A stretch of 63,270 nt of DNA from Rhodanobacter sp. FW104-R8 (GCF_001617365.1 NZ_LVJR01000007.1:1-63270); one strand, 5' to 3'. Positions 48,341 through 58,600 are shown, counted from the stretch's first letter. Notes: a model not told the origin generated them from the sequence alone. Translations and numbers: made by a program.

Positions 48341-50063
48341 GTTCATGCTCGACGGCCAGCCACTGCAGATCCGCAGCGGCGAGATGCATCCGGCGCGGAT
48401 CCCGGCTGAGTACTGGCTGCATCGCATCCGCATGGCGAAGGCGATGGGCCTCAACACGATCTCCATCTACCTGATGTGGAACCATCTGGAACGCGAGCCG
48501 GGTGAATTCGACTTGCGCACCGGCAACCGGGATTTCGTTCGCTTCATTCGCCTATGCCAGAGCGAGGGCATGTGGGCCTATCTGCGGCCCGGCCCGTATA
48601 TCTGCGGCGAATGGGATTACGGCGGTCTACCGCCGTACCTGCTGCGCAAGCCGGATATCCGCGTGCGGGACAAGGATGACATCGACTACATGGCGGCCGT
48701 GCGCCGCTACATCGGCACGATTGCGTCGCAGATCGCCCCGTTGATGGCATGCAACGGCGGCCCGGTGCTGATGCTGCAAGTGGAGAACGAATACGCCTCG
48801 TTTGGCCACGACCTGGGTTATCTGAAGCAGTTGCGGGCGCTGTGGGAGGCGCATGGCATCCATGGTCCGTTCACGATTTCGGATGGCCTCGCGCAGATCA
48901 AACAACAGCAAACCTATCTGCCCGGTGCGGCGCTGGGCCTGGATGGCGATACGGATTTCGCCGCGGCGCAGTCGATCGCCGGCGATGCGCCGGTGTGGGT
49001 GGGCGAGGGTTATCCGGGCTGGCTCACGCACTGGGGTGACAAGGATTTCCAGCGCGGCGATTACGCCGCGACGCTGCGCGGGCTGATGCAGCAGGGGCAT
49101 TCGTTCAATCTGTATGTCGTGCACGGCGGTACCAACTTCGGGTTCACCGCTGGCGCCAATGCGAAGGGCGACTACTCGCAATTCGAGCCAGTGATCACCA
49201 GCTACGACTACGGCGCGCCGATCAACGAGCGCGGCGAGGCCACACCCGACTATCACGTCTTCCGCAAGCTGTTTGCCACGCACGCGCAGCGACCATTGCC
49301 GGACGTGCCGGCATCACAGCCGGCGATCCGTTTTGCGCCGGTGATGCCGCTGGCGCACGCCTCACTATGGGACAACCTGCCGCCAGCCACGGCGGTGCGG
49401 ACGCCGCAAGCCAACGAGTTGCTGTTTGCACAGGATCACGGCCTGGTGCTGTACCGCCGGGAGATCCATGGCGGCAGTGGCGCCCTGACGATCGACGGCG
49501 TGCGCGATTACGCCACGGTGTTCAGCGATGGCATCTACATCGATGCGGTGTCGCGCGTGGAGCACCCGCGGCTGCGTAAAGGCAATCGGGTCGCTCTTCC
49601 ATCGGGTGTTGCTGCCAATCCTGCCTTGATCGACATCCTTGTCGACAGTTTTGGCTACGTCGGCTACGGCCAGGCGATGGCCGACCGCAAGGGGATCGTC
49701 GGCAGTATTCGCCTCGACGGAGAGGTGCTGGAAAACTGGGATGTCTGCAGCTTGCCGCTGGATGGCGCCTTCATCCGTCAGCTGAAGCCGGTGGTGAACA
49801 CGCCGTCGCGCGCGGGAATATTCTTCAAGGCCATTGTCCGCCTCAACCGGCTCGGCGACAGTTATATCGACATGACTGGGTGGACCAAGGGCTATCTGTG
49901 GGTCAATGGTCAACTGCTCGGTCGCTACTGGAACCTTGGTCCGCAGCAACGCTTGTACTGTCCTGCTTCATGGTTCCGGCACGGCGACAACGAGTTGCCG
50001 ATCTTCGATCTGCATCAGACCGTCGCCGCGCCGATTCATGGCGCGACGACGCTGCATGCGTAG
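48339..50063 (+). CDS. GH35 beta-galactosidase, 5'-truncated (signal peptide lost)
   Basis: A 574-aa GH35 enzyme if read from the ATG at 48339. The barrel domain keeps both catalytic glutamates: acid/base E151 in QVENEYAS and nucleophile E223 in VGEGYPGW. C-terminal jelly-roll domains follow (GWTKGYLWVNGQLLGRYWNL). The sequence begins directly at FMLDGQPLQIRSGEMH, with no signal peptide, although related xanthomonad enzymes are usually exported. The upstream frame is antisense to the DeoR fragment. The protein may be made in the cytoplasm or not at all; no clear ribosome-binding site precedes 48339. Confidence 0.75.
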   Translation: MFMLDGQPLQIRSGEMHPARIPAEYWLHRIRMAKAMGLNTISIYLMWNHLEREPGEFDLRTGNRDFVRFIRLCQSEGMWAYLRPGPYICGEWDYGGLPPYLLRKPDIRVRDKDDIDYMAAVRRYIGTIASQIAPLMACNGGPVLMLQVENEYASFGHDLGYLKQLRALWEAHGIHGPFTISDGLAQIKQQQTYLPGAALGLDGDTDFAAAQSIAGDAPVWVGEGYPGWLTHWGDKDFQRGDYAATLRGLMQQGHSFNLYVVHGGTNFGFTAGANAKGDYSQFEPVITSYDYGAPINERGEATPDYHVFRKLFATHAQRPLPDVPASQPAIRFAPVMPLAHASLWDNLPPATAVRTPQANELLFAQDHGLVLYRREIHGGSGALTIDGVRDYATVFSDGIYIDAVSRVEHPRLRKGNRVALPSGVAANPALIDILVDSFGYVGYGQAMADRKGIVGSIRLDGEVLENWDVCSLPLDGAFIRQLKPVVNTPSRAGIFFKAIVRLNRLGDSYIDMTGWTKGYLWVNGQLLGRYWNLGPQQRLYCPASWFRHGDNELPIFDLHQTVAAPIHGATTLHA

Positions 50064-50070
50064 CTTGGAG

Positions 50071-51228
50071 TCAGGCCTTGCCGTGGAACAGCTCGCGGCC
50101 GATCAGCATGCGGCGGATCTCGTTGGTGCCGGCGCCGATCTCGTACAGCTTGGCGTCGCGCAGCAGCCGACCGGCGGGGAATTCGTTGATGTAGCCGTTG
50201 CCGCCCAGCGACTGGATCGCCTCCAGCGCCACCTGCACCGCGTTGACCGAGGCGTTGAGCAGGCAGGCGGCCGGGTCGATGCGCGACTTCACCCCGGCAT
50301 CGAACTGCTGCGCCACCATGTAGGCGAAGCCGCGCGAACTCTGCAGCGCGGTGTACATGTCGGCGACCTTGGCCTGCATGATCTCGAACGTGCCGATCGG
50401 CGCGTTGAACTGCTTGCGCTCGCGCACGTAGGGCAGCGTGATGTCGAGCGCCGCCTGCATCAGGCCGATCGGCCCGCCGGACAGCACCAGCCGTTCGGTG
50501 TCCAGCCCGTTCATCAGCACGCGCACGCCCTCGTTCACCTCGCCGACAATGTTCTCGGCCGGGATTTCGCAGTTGTCGAACACCAGCTCGCAGGTGTTCG
50601 AGCCGCGCATGCCGAGCTTGTCCAGCTTCTGCGCCGTGCTGAAACCCTTCATGCCCTTCTCGACGATGAACGCGGTCATGCAGCGGCTGCCGGCGGTGCG
50701 CGGCGCGGTGCGCATGTAGACCAGCAGCACGTCGGCGTCGGGGCCGTTGGTGATCCACATCTTATTGCCGTTGGCGACCCACACGTCGCCGCGCAGCTCG
50801 GCTTTGCACCTCATCGAGCCGACCACGTCGGAACCGGCGCCCGGCTCGCTCATCGCTAGCGCGCCGACGTGCTCGCCGCTGCACAGCTTCGGCAGGTATT
50901 TCCGGCGCTGCGCCTCGTTGCCGTTGTGGTGGATGTTGTTGAGGCACAGGTTGGAGTGCGCGCCGTAGGACAGGCCGACCGAGCCGGACGCGCGCGAGAT
51001 CTCCTCCATCGCCACCATGTGCGCCAGGAAGCCCATCCCGGAGCCGCCGTATTCGGCCGGAATGGTCACGCCGAGCAGGCCCATCTCGCCGAACTTGCGC
51101 CACAGGTCGGCGGGGAACAGGTTGTCGCGGTCGATGCGGTCGGCGCGCGGGGCGATCTCCTTTTCCGCGAACGCATGCACGGACTCGCGCAGCAGGTCGA
51201 TGTCTTCTCCGAGCGGGAACGGGCGCAT
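50071..51228 (-). CDS. ivd: Isovaleryl-CoA dehydrogenase
   Basis: FAD-dependent acyl-CoA dehydrogenase (385 aa) of leucine catabolism. It shows [10 protein letters not shown] and [11 protein letters not shown]. The catalytic base is predicted in [13 protein letters not shown], the position characteristic of isovaleryl-CoA dehydrogenases, rather than at the usual C-terminal site, where the protein has [19 protein letters not shown]. Electrons would pass to ETF. It lies downstream of leucine dehydrogenase on the same strand. Confidence 0.92.
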   Translation of the reverse strand: MRPFPLGEDIDLLRESVHAFAEKEIAPRADRIDRDNLFPADLWRKFGEMGLLGVTIPAEYGGSGMGFLAHMVAMEEISRASGSVGLSYGAHSNLCLNNIHHNGNEAQRRKYLPKLCSGEHVGALAMSEPGAGSDVVGSMRCKAELRGDVWVANGNKMWITNGPDADVLLVYMRTAPRTAGSRCMTAFIVEKGMKGFSTAQKLDKLGMRGSNTCELVFDNCEIPAENIVGEVNEGVRVLMNGLDTERLVLSGGPIGLMQAALDITLPYVRERKQFNAPIGTFEIMQAKVADMYTALQSSRGFAYMVAQQFDAGVKSRIDPAACLLNASVNAVQVALEAIQSLGGNGYINEFPAGRLLRDAKLYEIGAGTNEIRRMLIGRELFHGKA

Positions 51229-51296
51229 CGCGGACTCCTTGGGTGTGCAGGGTGACGATTTTAGCCTACGGCTGCCGGCCTGCGGCGAACGCCTGG

Positions 51297-51330
51297 CAAA
51301 AGAAAAGCCGCCGATGGACTGGCGGCTTTC
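51297..51330 (-). terminator. Rho-independent terminator after leucine dehydrogenase
   Basis: On the minus strand AAAGCCGCC, an eight-base loop and GGCGGCTTTTCTTTTG, about 20 bases after the leucine dehydrogenase stop. Confidence 0.85.
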
Positions 51331-51348
51331 CGTGGGCTGGCGCGTCGC

Positions 51349-52452
51349 TTACTGGCCGCGCATGCGGCCCTGGAAGCGGGTGCCGCCGTTGCCCATGTGC
51401 GACAGCTTCAGCTTGCCGATCGCGCTGATGCGCTCCTCGGCCAGGCGGTCGGCCGCCTTGTAGGTCGGGATGTTCTCGGTCTTGGAGATCTCGAAGATGC
51501 GGCCCAGGTTGTAGTAGATCGTGCGCATCATGCGCATCGCGCGCTCGCGGTTGTAGCCGTCGATCTCCAGCGACACGTTCATCACGCCGCCGGCGTTCAC
51601 CGCGTAGTCCGGCGCGTACAGCACGCCGCGGCGGTTCAGCTCGTCGCCGATCGCGTCGGTGGCCAGCTGGTTGTTGGCCGGGCCGCAGATGATCTTCGCC
51701 TTGATGCGGTCGATGGTCTGCTCGTTCAGCGTGCCGCCCAGTGCGCACGGCGAGTACACGTCGGCGTCGACGTCGTAGATCTCGTCCAGGCCCACCGCCT
51801 CGCAGCCCAGCTCGTCCACGCAGCGCTGCACCGCTTCCTTGTTGATGTCGGTGACGAACACCTTGGCGCCCTGTTCGCGCAGCAGCTTGATGAACTCGCC
51901 GCCGACGTGGCCGCAGCCCTGCACGGCGTAGCTGTACTTGCCCACGTCCTCGTTGCCGTGCTTGAACTGCAGCGCGGCCATCAGGCCCTGCAGCGAGCCG
52001 TAGGCGGTGAACGGCGACGGGTCGCCCGAGCCGCCGTGCACCTGGTGCACGCCGGTGACGTACTCGGTCTCGCGGAACACGTATTCCATGTCGTTGACGT
52101 CGATGCCGACGTCCTCGGCTGTGATGTAGCGGCCGTTCAACGAGTTGACGAAGCGGCCGAACGCGCGGAACAGCGCCTCGGACTTGTCCTTGCTCGGATC
52201 GCCGATGATCACTGCCTTGCCGCCGCCCAGGTTCAGGCCGGCCACGGCGTTCTTGAACGTCATGCCGCGCGACAGGCGCAGCACGTCGTTCACCGCCTCC
52301 TGCTCGGTCTTGTACGGCCACATGCGCAGACCGCCGAGCGCAGGGCCCAGCACCGTGTTGTGGATCGCGATGATGGCCTTCAGGCCGGCGTCCTTGTTGT
52401 GGCAGAAGACGACTTCTTCGTGACCCGTGTTGGCGATGGTTTCAAAGATCAT
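51349..52452 (-). CDS. Leucine (Leu/Val/Ile) dehydrogenase
   Basis: NAD-dependent oxidative deaminase of branched-chain amino acids, 367 aa. GGLRMWPYKTEQEAVNDVLR and FKNAVAGLNLGGGKAVI carry the catalytic lysines and substrate glycines; the Rossmann motif is VQGCGHVGGEF. The start ATG 52452 gives the family N-terminus MIFETIANTGHEEVVFCHN; a GTG-led extension to 52491 is less likely. It would feed ketoacids to iso-fatty acid synthesis and to the isovaleryl-CoA and isobutyryl-CoA pathways encoded nearby. Confidence 0.92.
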   Translation of the reverse strand: MIFETIANTGHEEVVFCHNKDAGLKAIIAIHNTVLGPALGGLRMWPYKTEQEAVNDVLRLSRGMTFKNAVAGLNLGGGKAVIIGDPSKDKSEALFRAFGRFVNSLNGRYITAEDVGIDVNDMEYVFRETEYVTGVHQVHGGSGDPSPFTAYGSLQGLMAALQFKHGNEDVGKYSYAVQGCGHVGGEFIKLLREQGAKVFVTDINKEAVQRCVDELGCEAVGLDEIYDVDADVYSPCALGGTLNEQTIDRIKAKIICGPANNQLATDAIGDELNRRGVLYAPDYAVNAGGVMNVSLEIDGYNRERAMRMMRTIYYNLGRIFEISKTENIPTYKAADRLAEERISAIGKLKLSHMGNGGTRFQGRMRGQ

Positions 52453-52553
52453 TGGAACGGTGACTCCATGATTTACGGTGCCGGTGGGCATCTACAGAGG
52501 GTGGCGGAAAAGGCCGCGGGAATCCGCCGGAGGGTGATGAAAACGCCTGAAAC

Positions 52554-52583
52554 TCATCGCCCCGACGGGAGCCGGGGCGATGA
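52554..52583 (-). other. Perfect 10-bp hairpin upstream of leucine dehydrogenase
   Basis: TCATCGCCCC and GGGGCGATGA flank a ten-base loop, about 100 bases upstream of the leucine dehydrogenase start and 100 bases after the WXXGXW gene. It may be a weak terminator of the latter or a leader structure of the former. The rest of the 228-base gap shows no gene. Confidence 0.5.
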
Positions 52584-52680
52584 ATCAAAGCGTCAAGTTT
52601 AGTACGTCGCCCCGGGCGGTCGTGACGCGGCGCAGCAAGCCGCAGGCGCATGGCGCACGGCCGGCGGCGGCGCGATCCGC

Positions 52681-53007
52681 TCAGCGGCGCCAGTAGCCGT
52701 CACGGAAGCGCCAGCCGTCGCGGCCGTGGACCCAACGCGCCGGCACGTAGCGATAACCACGATGGACGCGTACCCAATGCCCGCCGGCCCAGAGGTGGCG
52801 ATGCCCGTCCCAGCGCCAGTAGCCGGGTGCCCAGACGTAGCCGCGTCGCGGCGGCGGCATGCGCTCGAAGCGCGGCGGCGGCGGCCCGACGCGCACGGCC
52901 ACGCCCACGGAAACCTGCGCCGCGGCAGGTGGCGCATAGGCCATGCCGACCAAGGTCAGGCCGATCCCGGCGAACAGGGCCAGCTTGGGGAGCAGGGTAT
53001 TTCTCAT
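52681..53007 (-). CDS. WXXGXW-repeat secreted protein
   Basis: A 108-aa protein with a signal peptide ending near PAAAQ. The mature part is rich in Tyr, Trp, Arg and Pro and has YVWAPGYWRWDGHRH, WAGGHWVRVHRGYRYVPARW and FRDGYWRR, i.e. YXPGXW/WXXGXW repeats of a family of uncharacterised proteobacterial envelope proteins. Function unknown. Confidence 0.8.
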   Translation of the reverse strand: MRNTLLPKLALFAGIGLTLVGMAYAPPAAAQVSVGVAVRVGPPPPRFERMPPPRRGYVWAPGYWRWDGHRHLWAGGHWVRVHRGYRYVPARWVHGRDGWRFRDGYWRR

Positions 53008-53079
53008 GGAGGTCTCCGTCTGCGCCGCGGCATGCGGCAGGCAGGACCGGAAACGACGGGCCGCGGGCCGGGCGGACGC

Positions 53080-53877
53080 TCACAGGCGGCAGTTCGGCGC
53101 GTGGCCGCTGGCGCGCGCCTGCTGGTACACCGGCATCAGCTGCTGCGCCTGCTTGTCCAGCGCCTGCGCACGGTTGCCGGAAGACGGGTGGGTGGACAGG
53201 AACGCCGGCGGCTTGCTGCCGCCCTGCGCGCCCATCTTGTCCCACAGCGTCACCGCTGCGCGCGGGTTGAAACCGGCCTGCGCCATGTAGCGCTGGCCCA
53301 GCGTGTCGGCCTCGCTCTCCTGGGTGCGCGAGAACGGCAGCAGGATGCCCACCTCCGCGCCCACGCCGAGCAGGGCCGCGGCGTTGCCGGCGTCGGTGCC
53401 GCGCGAACCGGCGTAGATCGTGCCGGCAGCCACCGCCGCCTGCGCCGCCATGTTGTCGGATACGCGCTCGGCGCCATGGCGCGACACCACGTGCGACAGC
53501 TCGTGGCCCAGCACCACGGCCAGCTGGTCCTGGTCGGTGGCGACCTTGAACATGCCCCGGTTCACGCCGATCCGGCCGCCGGGCAGGGCGAACGCGTTGG
53601 CCGTGTCGTCGCCGATGATCTGCACCTCCCACTGCTGGGTGTTCCACGGCGGCGGCAGCACCGCGATCAGCGCGTTGGACACGCAGGTGGCATAGGCGCG
53701 CTCGCGCGGCGCGTCGACGAACTTGCCCTGCTTGCGCATGTCGTTGAACGCGCTCAGGCCCATCTGGCTCATCTGGCTGTCCGACACCATCATCAACTGC
53801 GAGCGGCCGGTCGGCGAGGTGACGCAGGCGGCCAGCAGGGCGGTGGCGAGCGGGATGGTCAGGTTGCGGATTTTCAT
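53080..53877 (-). CDS. M48-family metalloprotease lipoprotein (LoiP-like)
   Basis: A 265-aa lipoprotein (MKIRNLTIPLATALLAAC lipobox) with an M48 domain: HELSHVVSRH provides the zinc motif HExxH and SRTQESEADTLG the third ligand. FLSTHPSSGNRAQAL is conserved in the family. Predicted periplasm-facing outer-membrane protease in envelope quality control, a smaller relative of the BepA-like protein at 1473-3176. The in-frame ATG at 53913 would place 12 extra residues before the signal peptide. Confidence 0.87.
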   Translation of the reverse strand: MKIRNLTIPLATALLAACVTSPTGRSQLMMVSDSQMSQMGLSAFNDMRKQGKFVDAPRERAYATCVSNALIAVLPPPWNTQQWEVQIIGDDTANAFALPGGRIGVNRGMFKVATDQDQLAVVLGHELSHVVSRHGAERVSDNMAAQAAVAAGTIYAGSRGTDAGNAAALLGVGAEVGILLPFSRTQESEADTLGQRYMAQAGFNPRAAVTLWDKMGAQGGSKPPAFLSTHPSSGNRAQALDKQAQQLMPVYQQARASGHAPNCRL

Positions 53878-53949
53878 GCGGGGGATCCTCCTTGGCTGGC
53901 AGCGGCAAAGCATACCCGCAGGGTTTGCCTAGGCCGCGTGATCTTCCGC

Positions 53950-53979
53950 TTGATATAGAACGAACGATCGTGCTATTTT
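53950..53979 (+). promoter_or_regulatory. Promoter with overlapping palindromic operator for the TetR gene
   Basis: TTGATA (53950-53955) and TATTTT (53974-53979) flank an inverted repeat ATAGaACGA-N4-TCGTgCTAT at 53955-53976. The arms differ by one base. The -10 ends seven bases before the ATG, so the mRNA should be leaderless. The operator covers the whole core promoter, indicating autorepression. Confidence 0.7.
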
Positions 53980-53986
53980 CGCCACC

Positions 53987-54589
53987 ATGACGATCGCCAC
54001 CCATCCCGGCAAGCGCGCGGCCACCCGCGACACCATCCTCGACCACGCCTACGCGCTGGCCTGCAACGACGGGCTGGAAGGCCTGTCGATCGGCACCCTG
54101 GCAGCCGACGTGGGCATGTCCAAGAGCGGCGTGTTCGCCCACTTCGGCTCGCGCGAGGAACTGCAGCTGGCCGTGCTCGAGGCGGGTGCGGCCCGTTTCA
54201 TGGCCGGCGTGCTGTTGCCCGCGCTGAAGCAGCCGCGCGGCCTGCCGCGCCTGCGCGCGATCGTGGCGAACTGGTTCGACTGGGCGCAGCGCTTCCAGAG
54301 CGGCTGCGTGCTGCTCTCCGCCACCAGCGAGTACGACGGCCGCGACGGCGCGCTGCACGACGCCGTGGTGGCGCAGCAGGCCGGCTGGCGCCGTGAATTG
54401 CAAAAGGCGGTCACGCAGGCGGTGGGCGAGGGCCACCTGCGTGCCGACACCGATGCCGGCCAGCTCGCCTTCGAGATCTACGCCTTGCTGCTCGGCCTGC
54501 ACCACGATGGCGGGCTGTTCGGCTACCCCGAAGCCCAGCGCCATGCCGCCGCCGCGTTCGAGCGCCTGTGGCGCAGCTGGCAACCCTGA
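53987..54589 (+). CDS. TetR-family transcriptional regulator
   Basis: A 200-aa repressor. The N-terminal helix-turn-helix (about 13-60) reads TRDTILDHAYALACNDGLEG then AADVGMSKSGVFAHFGSREEL; the C-terminal ligand domain contains a single noticeable CVLLSATSEYDG segment. It overlaps no gene but is followed after 27 bases by an alpha/beta hydrolase gene, its likely target along with itself. Ligand unknown. Confidence 0.88.
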   Translation: MTIATHPGKRAATRDTILDHAYALACNDGLEGLSIGTLAADVGMSKSGVFAHFGSREELQLAVLEAGAARFMAGVLLPALKQPRGLPRLRAIVANWFDWAQRFQSGCVLLSATSEYDGRDGALHDAVVAQQAGWRRELQKAVTQAVGEGHLRADTDAGQLAFEIYALLLGLHHDGGLFGYPEAQRHAAAAFERLWRSWQP

Positions 54590-54616
54590 CCCCACTTGAG
54601 ATCCGAGGAGCATCCC

Positions 54617-55534
54617 ATGTCCCTGCATGCCGCTTCCGTTTCCACCCGCCTGCGCCTCGGCGCGCTGCGCGCCAGCTTCGTGCTGGGTGGCCGGCTGGCG
54701 CCCAAACACACCGCCGACCGCGCCGCGCGCCTGTTCGCCACGCCGTTCGCCAGCAGCCGCAGCCGTGCGCTGGCGGCGCCGGACGACACGGCGATGCAGC
54801 GCGGCGAACTGCGCATCGGCGGCGAGACCATCGCCACCTACGTCTGGGGCGATCCCGCCAGCCAGCCCTACGCGCTGCTGGCGCACGGCTGGTCCAGCTT
54901 CGGCCTGCGCTTCCTGCCGTGGGTGGAAGGCCTGTGCGCGCTGGGCTACGCGGTGGTGACGTTCGATCAGCCCGGCCACGGCCGCAGCAGCGGCCGGTTG
55001 TGCACGCTGCCCGAATTCACCGCCACCCTCCGTGCGGTGGGCCGCCATTACGGCGAGGCCGCGCTGGCGGTGGGGCATTCGCTGGGCGGCGCCGCGCTGA
55101 CGCTGGCACAGGACGAGGACTGGCATGCGCGACGCCTGGTGCTGGTGGCGCCCGCCGCCGACATGGCCGACGCGGCCGGCCGCTACTTCCGCCTCGTGCG
55201 CCTGGGCGAACACCTGCGCGAGACCTTCTACGACTGGCTGCTGCGACGCACCGGCGTCTCGGTCGAGCAGTTGCAGGTGCATCGTCACCTGCCGGCGCTG
55301 GGCCTGCCCGCGCTGATCGTGCACGATCTCGACGACGAGGATGTACCGTGGGGCGAGGGCGAGCGCTACGCCCGCTGCTGGCCCGGTGCGCGGCTGTACA
55401 CCACGCAGGGGCTGGGCCATCGCCGCGTGCTCGACGCGCCCGAGGTGATCGACGCCGCGCTTGCCTTCGCGCGCGGCGGGCCGGTGGGCGAGCGGGTGGT
55501 GGGTTCGCCCAACCTGCCGTACGGCGTGGCCTGA
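54617..55534 (+). CDS. Alpha/beta hydrolase
   Basis: A 305-aa esterase/lipase-like hydrolase. HGWSS forms the oxyanion region, the nucleophile is the Ser of GHSLGGAAL, the acid is in VHDLDDEDVPW and the histidine in GLGHRRVLD. ATG 54617 follows GAGGAG. It is probably co-transcribed with the TetR gene and controlled by it. Substrate unknown. Confidence 0.85.
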   Translation: MSLHAASVSTRLRLGALRASFVLGGRLAPKHTADRAARLFATPFASSRSRALAAPDDTAMQRGELRIGGETIATYVWGDPASQPYALLAHGWSSFGLRFLPWVEGLCALGYAVVTFDQPGHGRSSGRLCTLPEFTATLRAVGRHYGEAALAVGHSLGGAALTLAQDEDWHARRLVLVAPAADMADAAGRYFRLVRLGEHLRETFYDWLLRRTGVSVEQLQVHRHLPALGLPALIVHDLDDEDVPWGEGERYARCWPGARLYTTQGLGHRRVLDAPEVIDAALAFARGGPVGERVVGSPNLPYGVA

Positions 55535-55651
55535 GGCGGCGCGCAAAGGCCGCGCGCGGACATTCATGCCCGTATGTCGCGGCGCACCAGCGTTTGTGCA
55601 CTGCATCGCACTAGAATTGGCGGGTTCAAGCACACGATGTCCGGAGTCGCC

Positions 55652-58600
55652 ATGAGTTCCCCCGCCAAGCACGTCCCCGCCAGCGCCCCGCAGACGGAAA
55701 CCACCCCACTGCGTTTCGTCACCGCGGCCAGCCTGTTCGACGGCCACGACGCGGCGATCAACATCATGCGGCGGATCATCCAGTCGCAGGGCGCGGAGGT
55801 GATCCACCTCGGCCACAACCGCTCGGTCGAGGACGTGGTGCGCGCCGCGCTGCAGGAAGACGCCGACGCGATCGCGCTGTCGTCCTACCAGGGCGGCCAC
55901 GTGGAGTACTTCAAGTACATGGTCGACATGCTGCGCGAGCGCGGCGCCGGCCACGTGCGCGTGTTCGGCGGCGGCGGCGGCACCATCACGCCGGAAGAAA
56001 TCCGCGAGCTGCAGGCCTACGGCGTCGAGCGCATCTACCATCCGAACGACGGCATGAAGCTCGGCCTGGTCGAGATGATCGAGGACGTGATGCAGCGCGC
56101 CGGCAACGCCGCCGCGAAGCGCGCCGAGTCCGAAACCAACGCGCTGCCCAAGGTCGACATCGACGACGAGATCTCGATCGGCCACATGCTCTCGGCGATC
56201 GAGGAAGGCAAGCTCAGCGACGGCGAACTCGAGCACCAGCGCAAGCAGTGGAAGCTGGCCGGCAAGCACACCCCGGTGCTCGGCCTCACCGGCACCGGCG
56301 GCGCCGGCAAGTCGTCGGTGGTGGACGAGCTGCTGCTGCGCTTCCTGCATGCCTTCCCCGCCATGCGCATCGCCGTGCTCGCGGTCGATCCCACTCGCCG
56401 CCGCTCCGGCGGCGCGCTGCTGGGCGACCGTATCCGCATGAACTCGTTGAGGTCCCACCGCGTCTACATGCGCTCGATGGCCACCCGCCGCCAGCACGCC
56501 GCCACCAGCGTGGTGCTGCACGACTGCATCGACTTCCTGAAGAGCCAGCCCTACGACCTGGTGATCGTCGAGACCGCCGGCATCGGCCAGAGCGATTCGG
56601 AGATCGTCGACCTGGTCGACTTCCCGGTCTACGTGATGACCAGCGACTACGGTGCCGCCAGCCAGCTGGAGAAGATCGACATGATCGACTTCGCCGACCT
56701 GGTGGTGCTCAACAAGTTCGACAAGCGCGGCGCCGAGGACGCGCTGCGCGACGTGCGCAAGCAGTGGAAGCGCAATCACACCGCGTTCAAGGTGGCCGAC
56801 GAGGACGTGCCGGTCTACCCGACCATCGCCAGCCAGTTCAACGACCCGGGCGTGACCTGGATGTTCACCAACCTGTGCCGGCTGATGCGCGAGAAACTGC
56901 ACCTTGAACCCTCCCTTTCAAGGGGAGGGCAGGGTGGGGTCGCTCTTGCCGTGCCTTGCGACTGGAAACCCCAGCTCGACACCACCCTGAAGGAGCCGCG
57001 GGCCACCGTGCTGATCCCCGGCAGCCGCGTGCGCTACCTCGCCGAGATCGCCGAACAGGGCCGCGCCATCAACAGCGCCATCGCGCGCCAGGCCGAGTTC
57101 GCCAGCAAGGCGCAGCACTACTACGAAGCGCTGAAGGAGCTGGGCGATCCGAAACTGCCGCGTCCGCTGGATTTGTACGGCAGCGCCGACTTGCACGCCT
57201 CCTCACCCGATCACGCTGAGCGTAGCCCGCAGGGCGCAGTCGAAGCGCCGCACCACGTCGACCGCTCCATCCTCCTGCTGCGCCAGCGCTACAACGCCGC
57301 GCTCAAGGAGCTCAGCCACGAGGCGATCCACCAGCTGCGCGAATGGCCGGCGCTGTACCAATCCGTCACCGCCGACGTCAACGAATACAAGGTGCGCGAC
57401 AAGGTTATCCGCGTCGAGAACTATCGCGAATCGCTGAGCCACCAGAAGGTGCCCAAGGTGGCGCCGCCGAAGTCGAAGGACTGGGGCGAACTGGTCAGCT
57501 TCCTCGGTCGCGAGAACCTGCCGGGCCACTACCCGTACACCGGCGGCGTGTATCCGTACCGTCGCAGCGGCGAAGACCCCACCCGCATGTTCGCCGGCGA
57601 GGGCACGCCCGAGCGCACCAACCGCCGCTTCCACTACCTCAGCCAGGGCGGCGCCGCCACGCGCCTGTCCACCGCGTTCGACTCGGTCACGCTGTACGGC
57701 GAAGACCCCGCGCCGCGCCCGGACATCTACGGCAAGATCGGCAACTCCGGCGTCAACATCGCCACCCTGGACGACATGAAGAAGCTGTACTCCGGCTTCG
57801 ACCTCAGCGCGCCCAGCACCTCGGTCTCCATGACCATCAACGGCCCCGCGCCGATGATCCTGGCGATGTTCATGAACACCGCCATCGACCAGAACGTCGA
57901 GAAGTACCTCAAGGAAGACGACAAGCGCTGGGCCGCCGCGCAGCAGTACATCGACAAGCTCTACAAGAACGTGCCGCGCCCGCAGTACCACGGCGAGCTG
58001 CCCAAGGGTAACGACGGCCTGGGCCTGGGCCTGCTCGGCGTCTGCGGCGACGAACTGATCGACGCCGAAACCTATGCCCGCATCAAGGCCGACACGCTCA
58101 CCAAGGTGCGCGGCACCGTGCAGGCCGACATCCTGAAGGAAGACCAGGCACAGAACACCTGCATCTTCAGCACCGAATTCGCGCTGCGCATGATGGGCGA
58201 CATCCAGCAGTACTTCGTCGACCACAAGGTGCGCAACTTCTACTCGGTGTCGATCAGCGGTTACCACATCGCCGAGGCCGGCGCGAACCCGATCAGCCAG
58301 CTCGCCTTCACGCTGAGCAATGGCTTCACCATCGTCGAGTACTACCTCGCGCGCGGCATGAAGGTGGACGACTTCGCGCCCAACCTCAGCTTCTTCTTCT
58401 CCAACGGCATGGATCCGGAATACACCGTGATCGGTCGCGTCGCCCGCCGCATCTGGGCCCGCGCCATGCGCGAGCGCTACGGCGCCAGCAGCCGCAGCCA
58501 GATGATGAAGTACCACATCCAGACCTCGGGCCGCTCGCTGCACGCGCAGGAAATCCAGTTCAACGACATCCGCACCACGCTGCAGGCGATGTACGCGCTG

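Noticed and set aside
52700..56902. A 1400-codon minus-strand open frame
   Set aside because: Runs antisense through TetR, hydrolase and icmF and through other genes; repetitive Ala/Arg/Gly/His composition, no domain.
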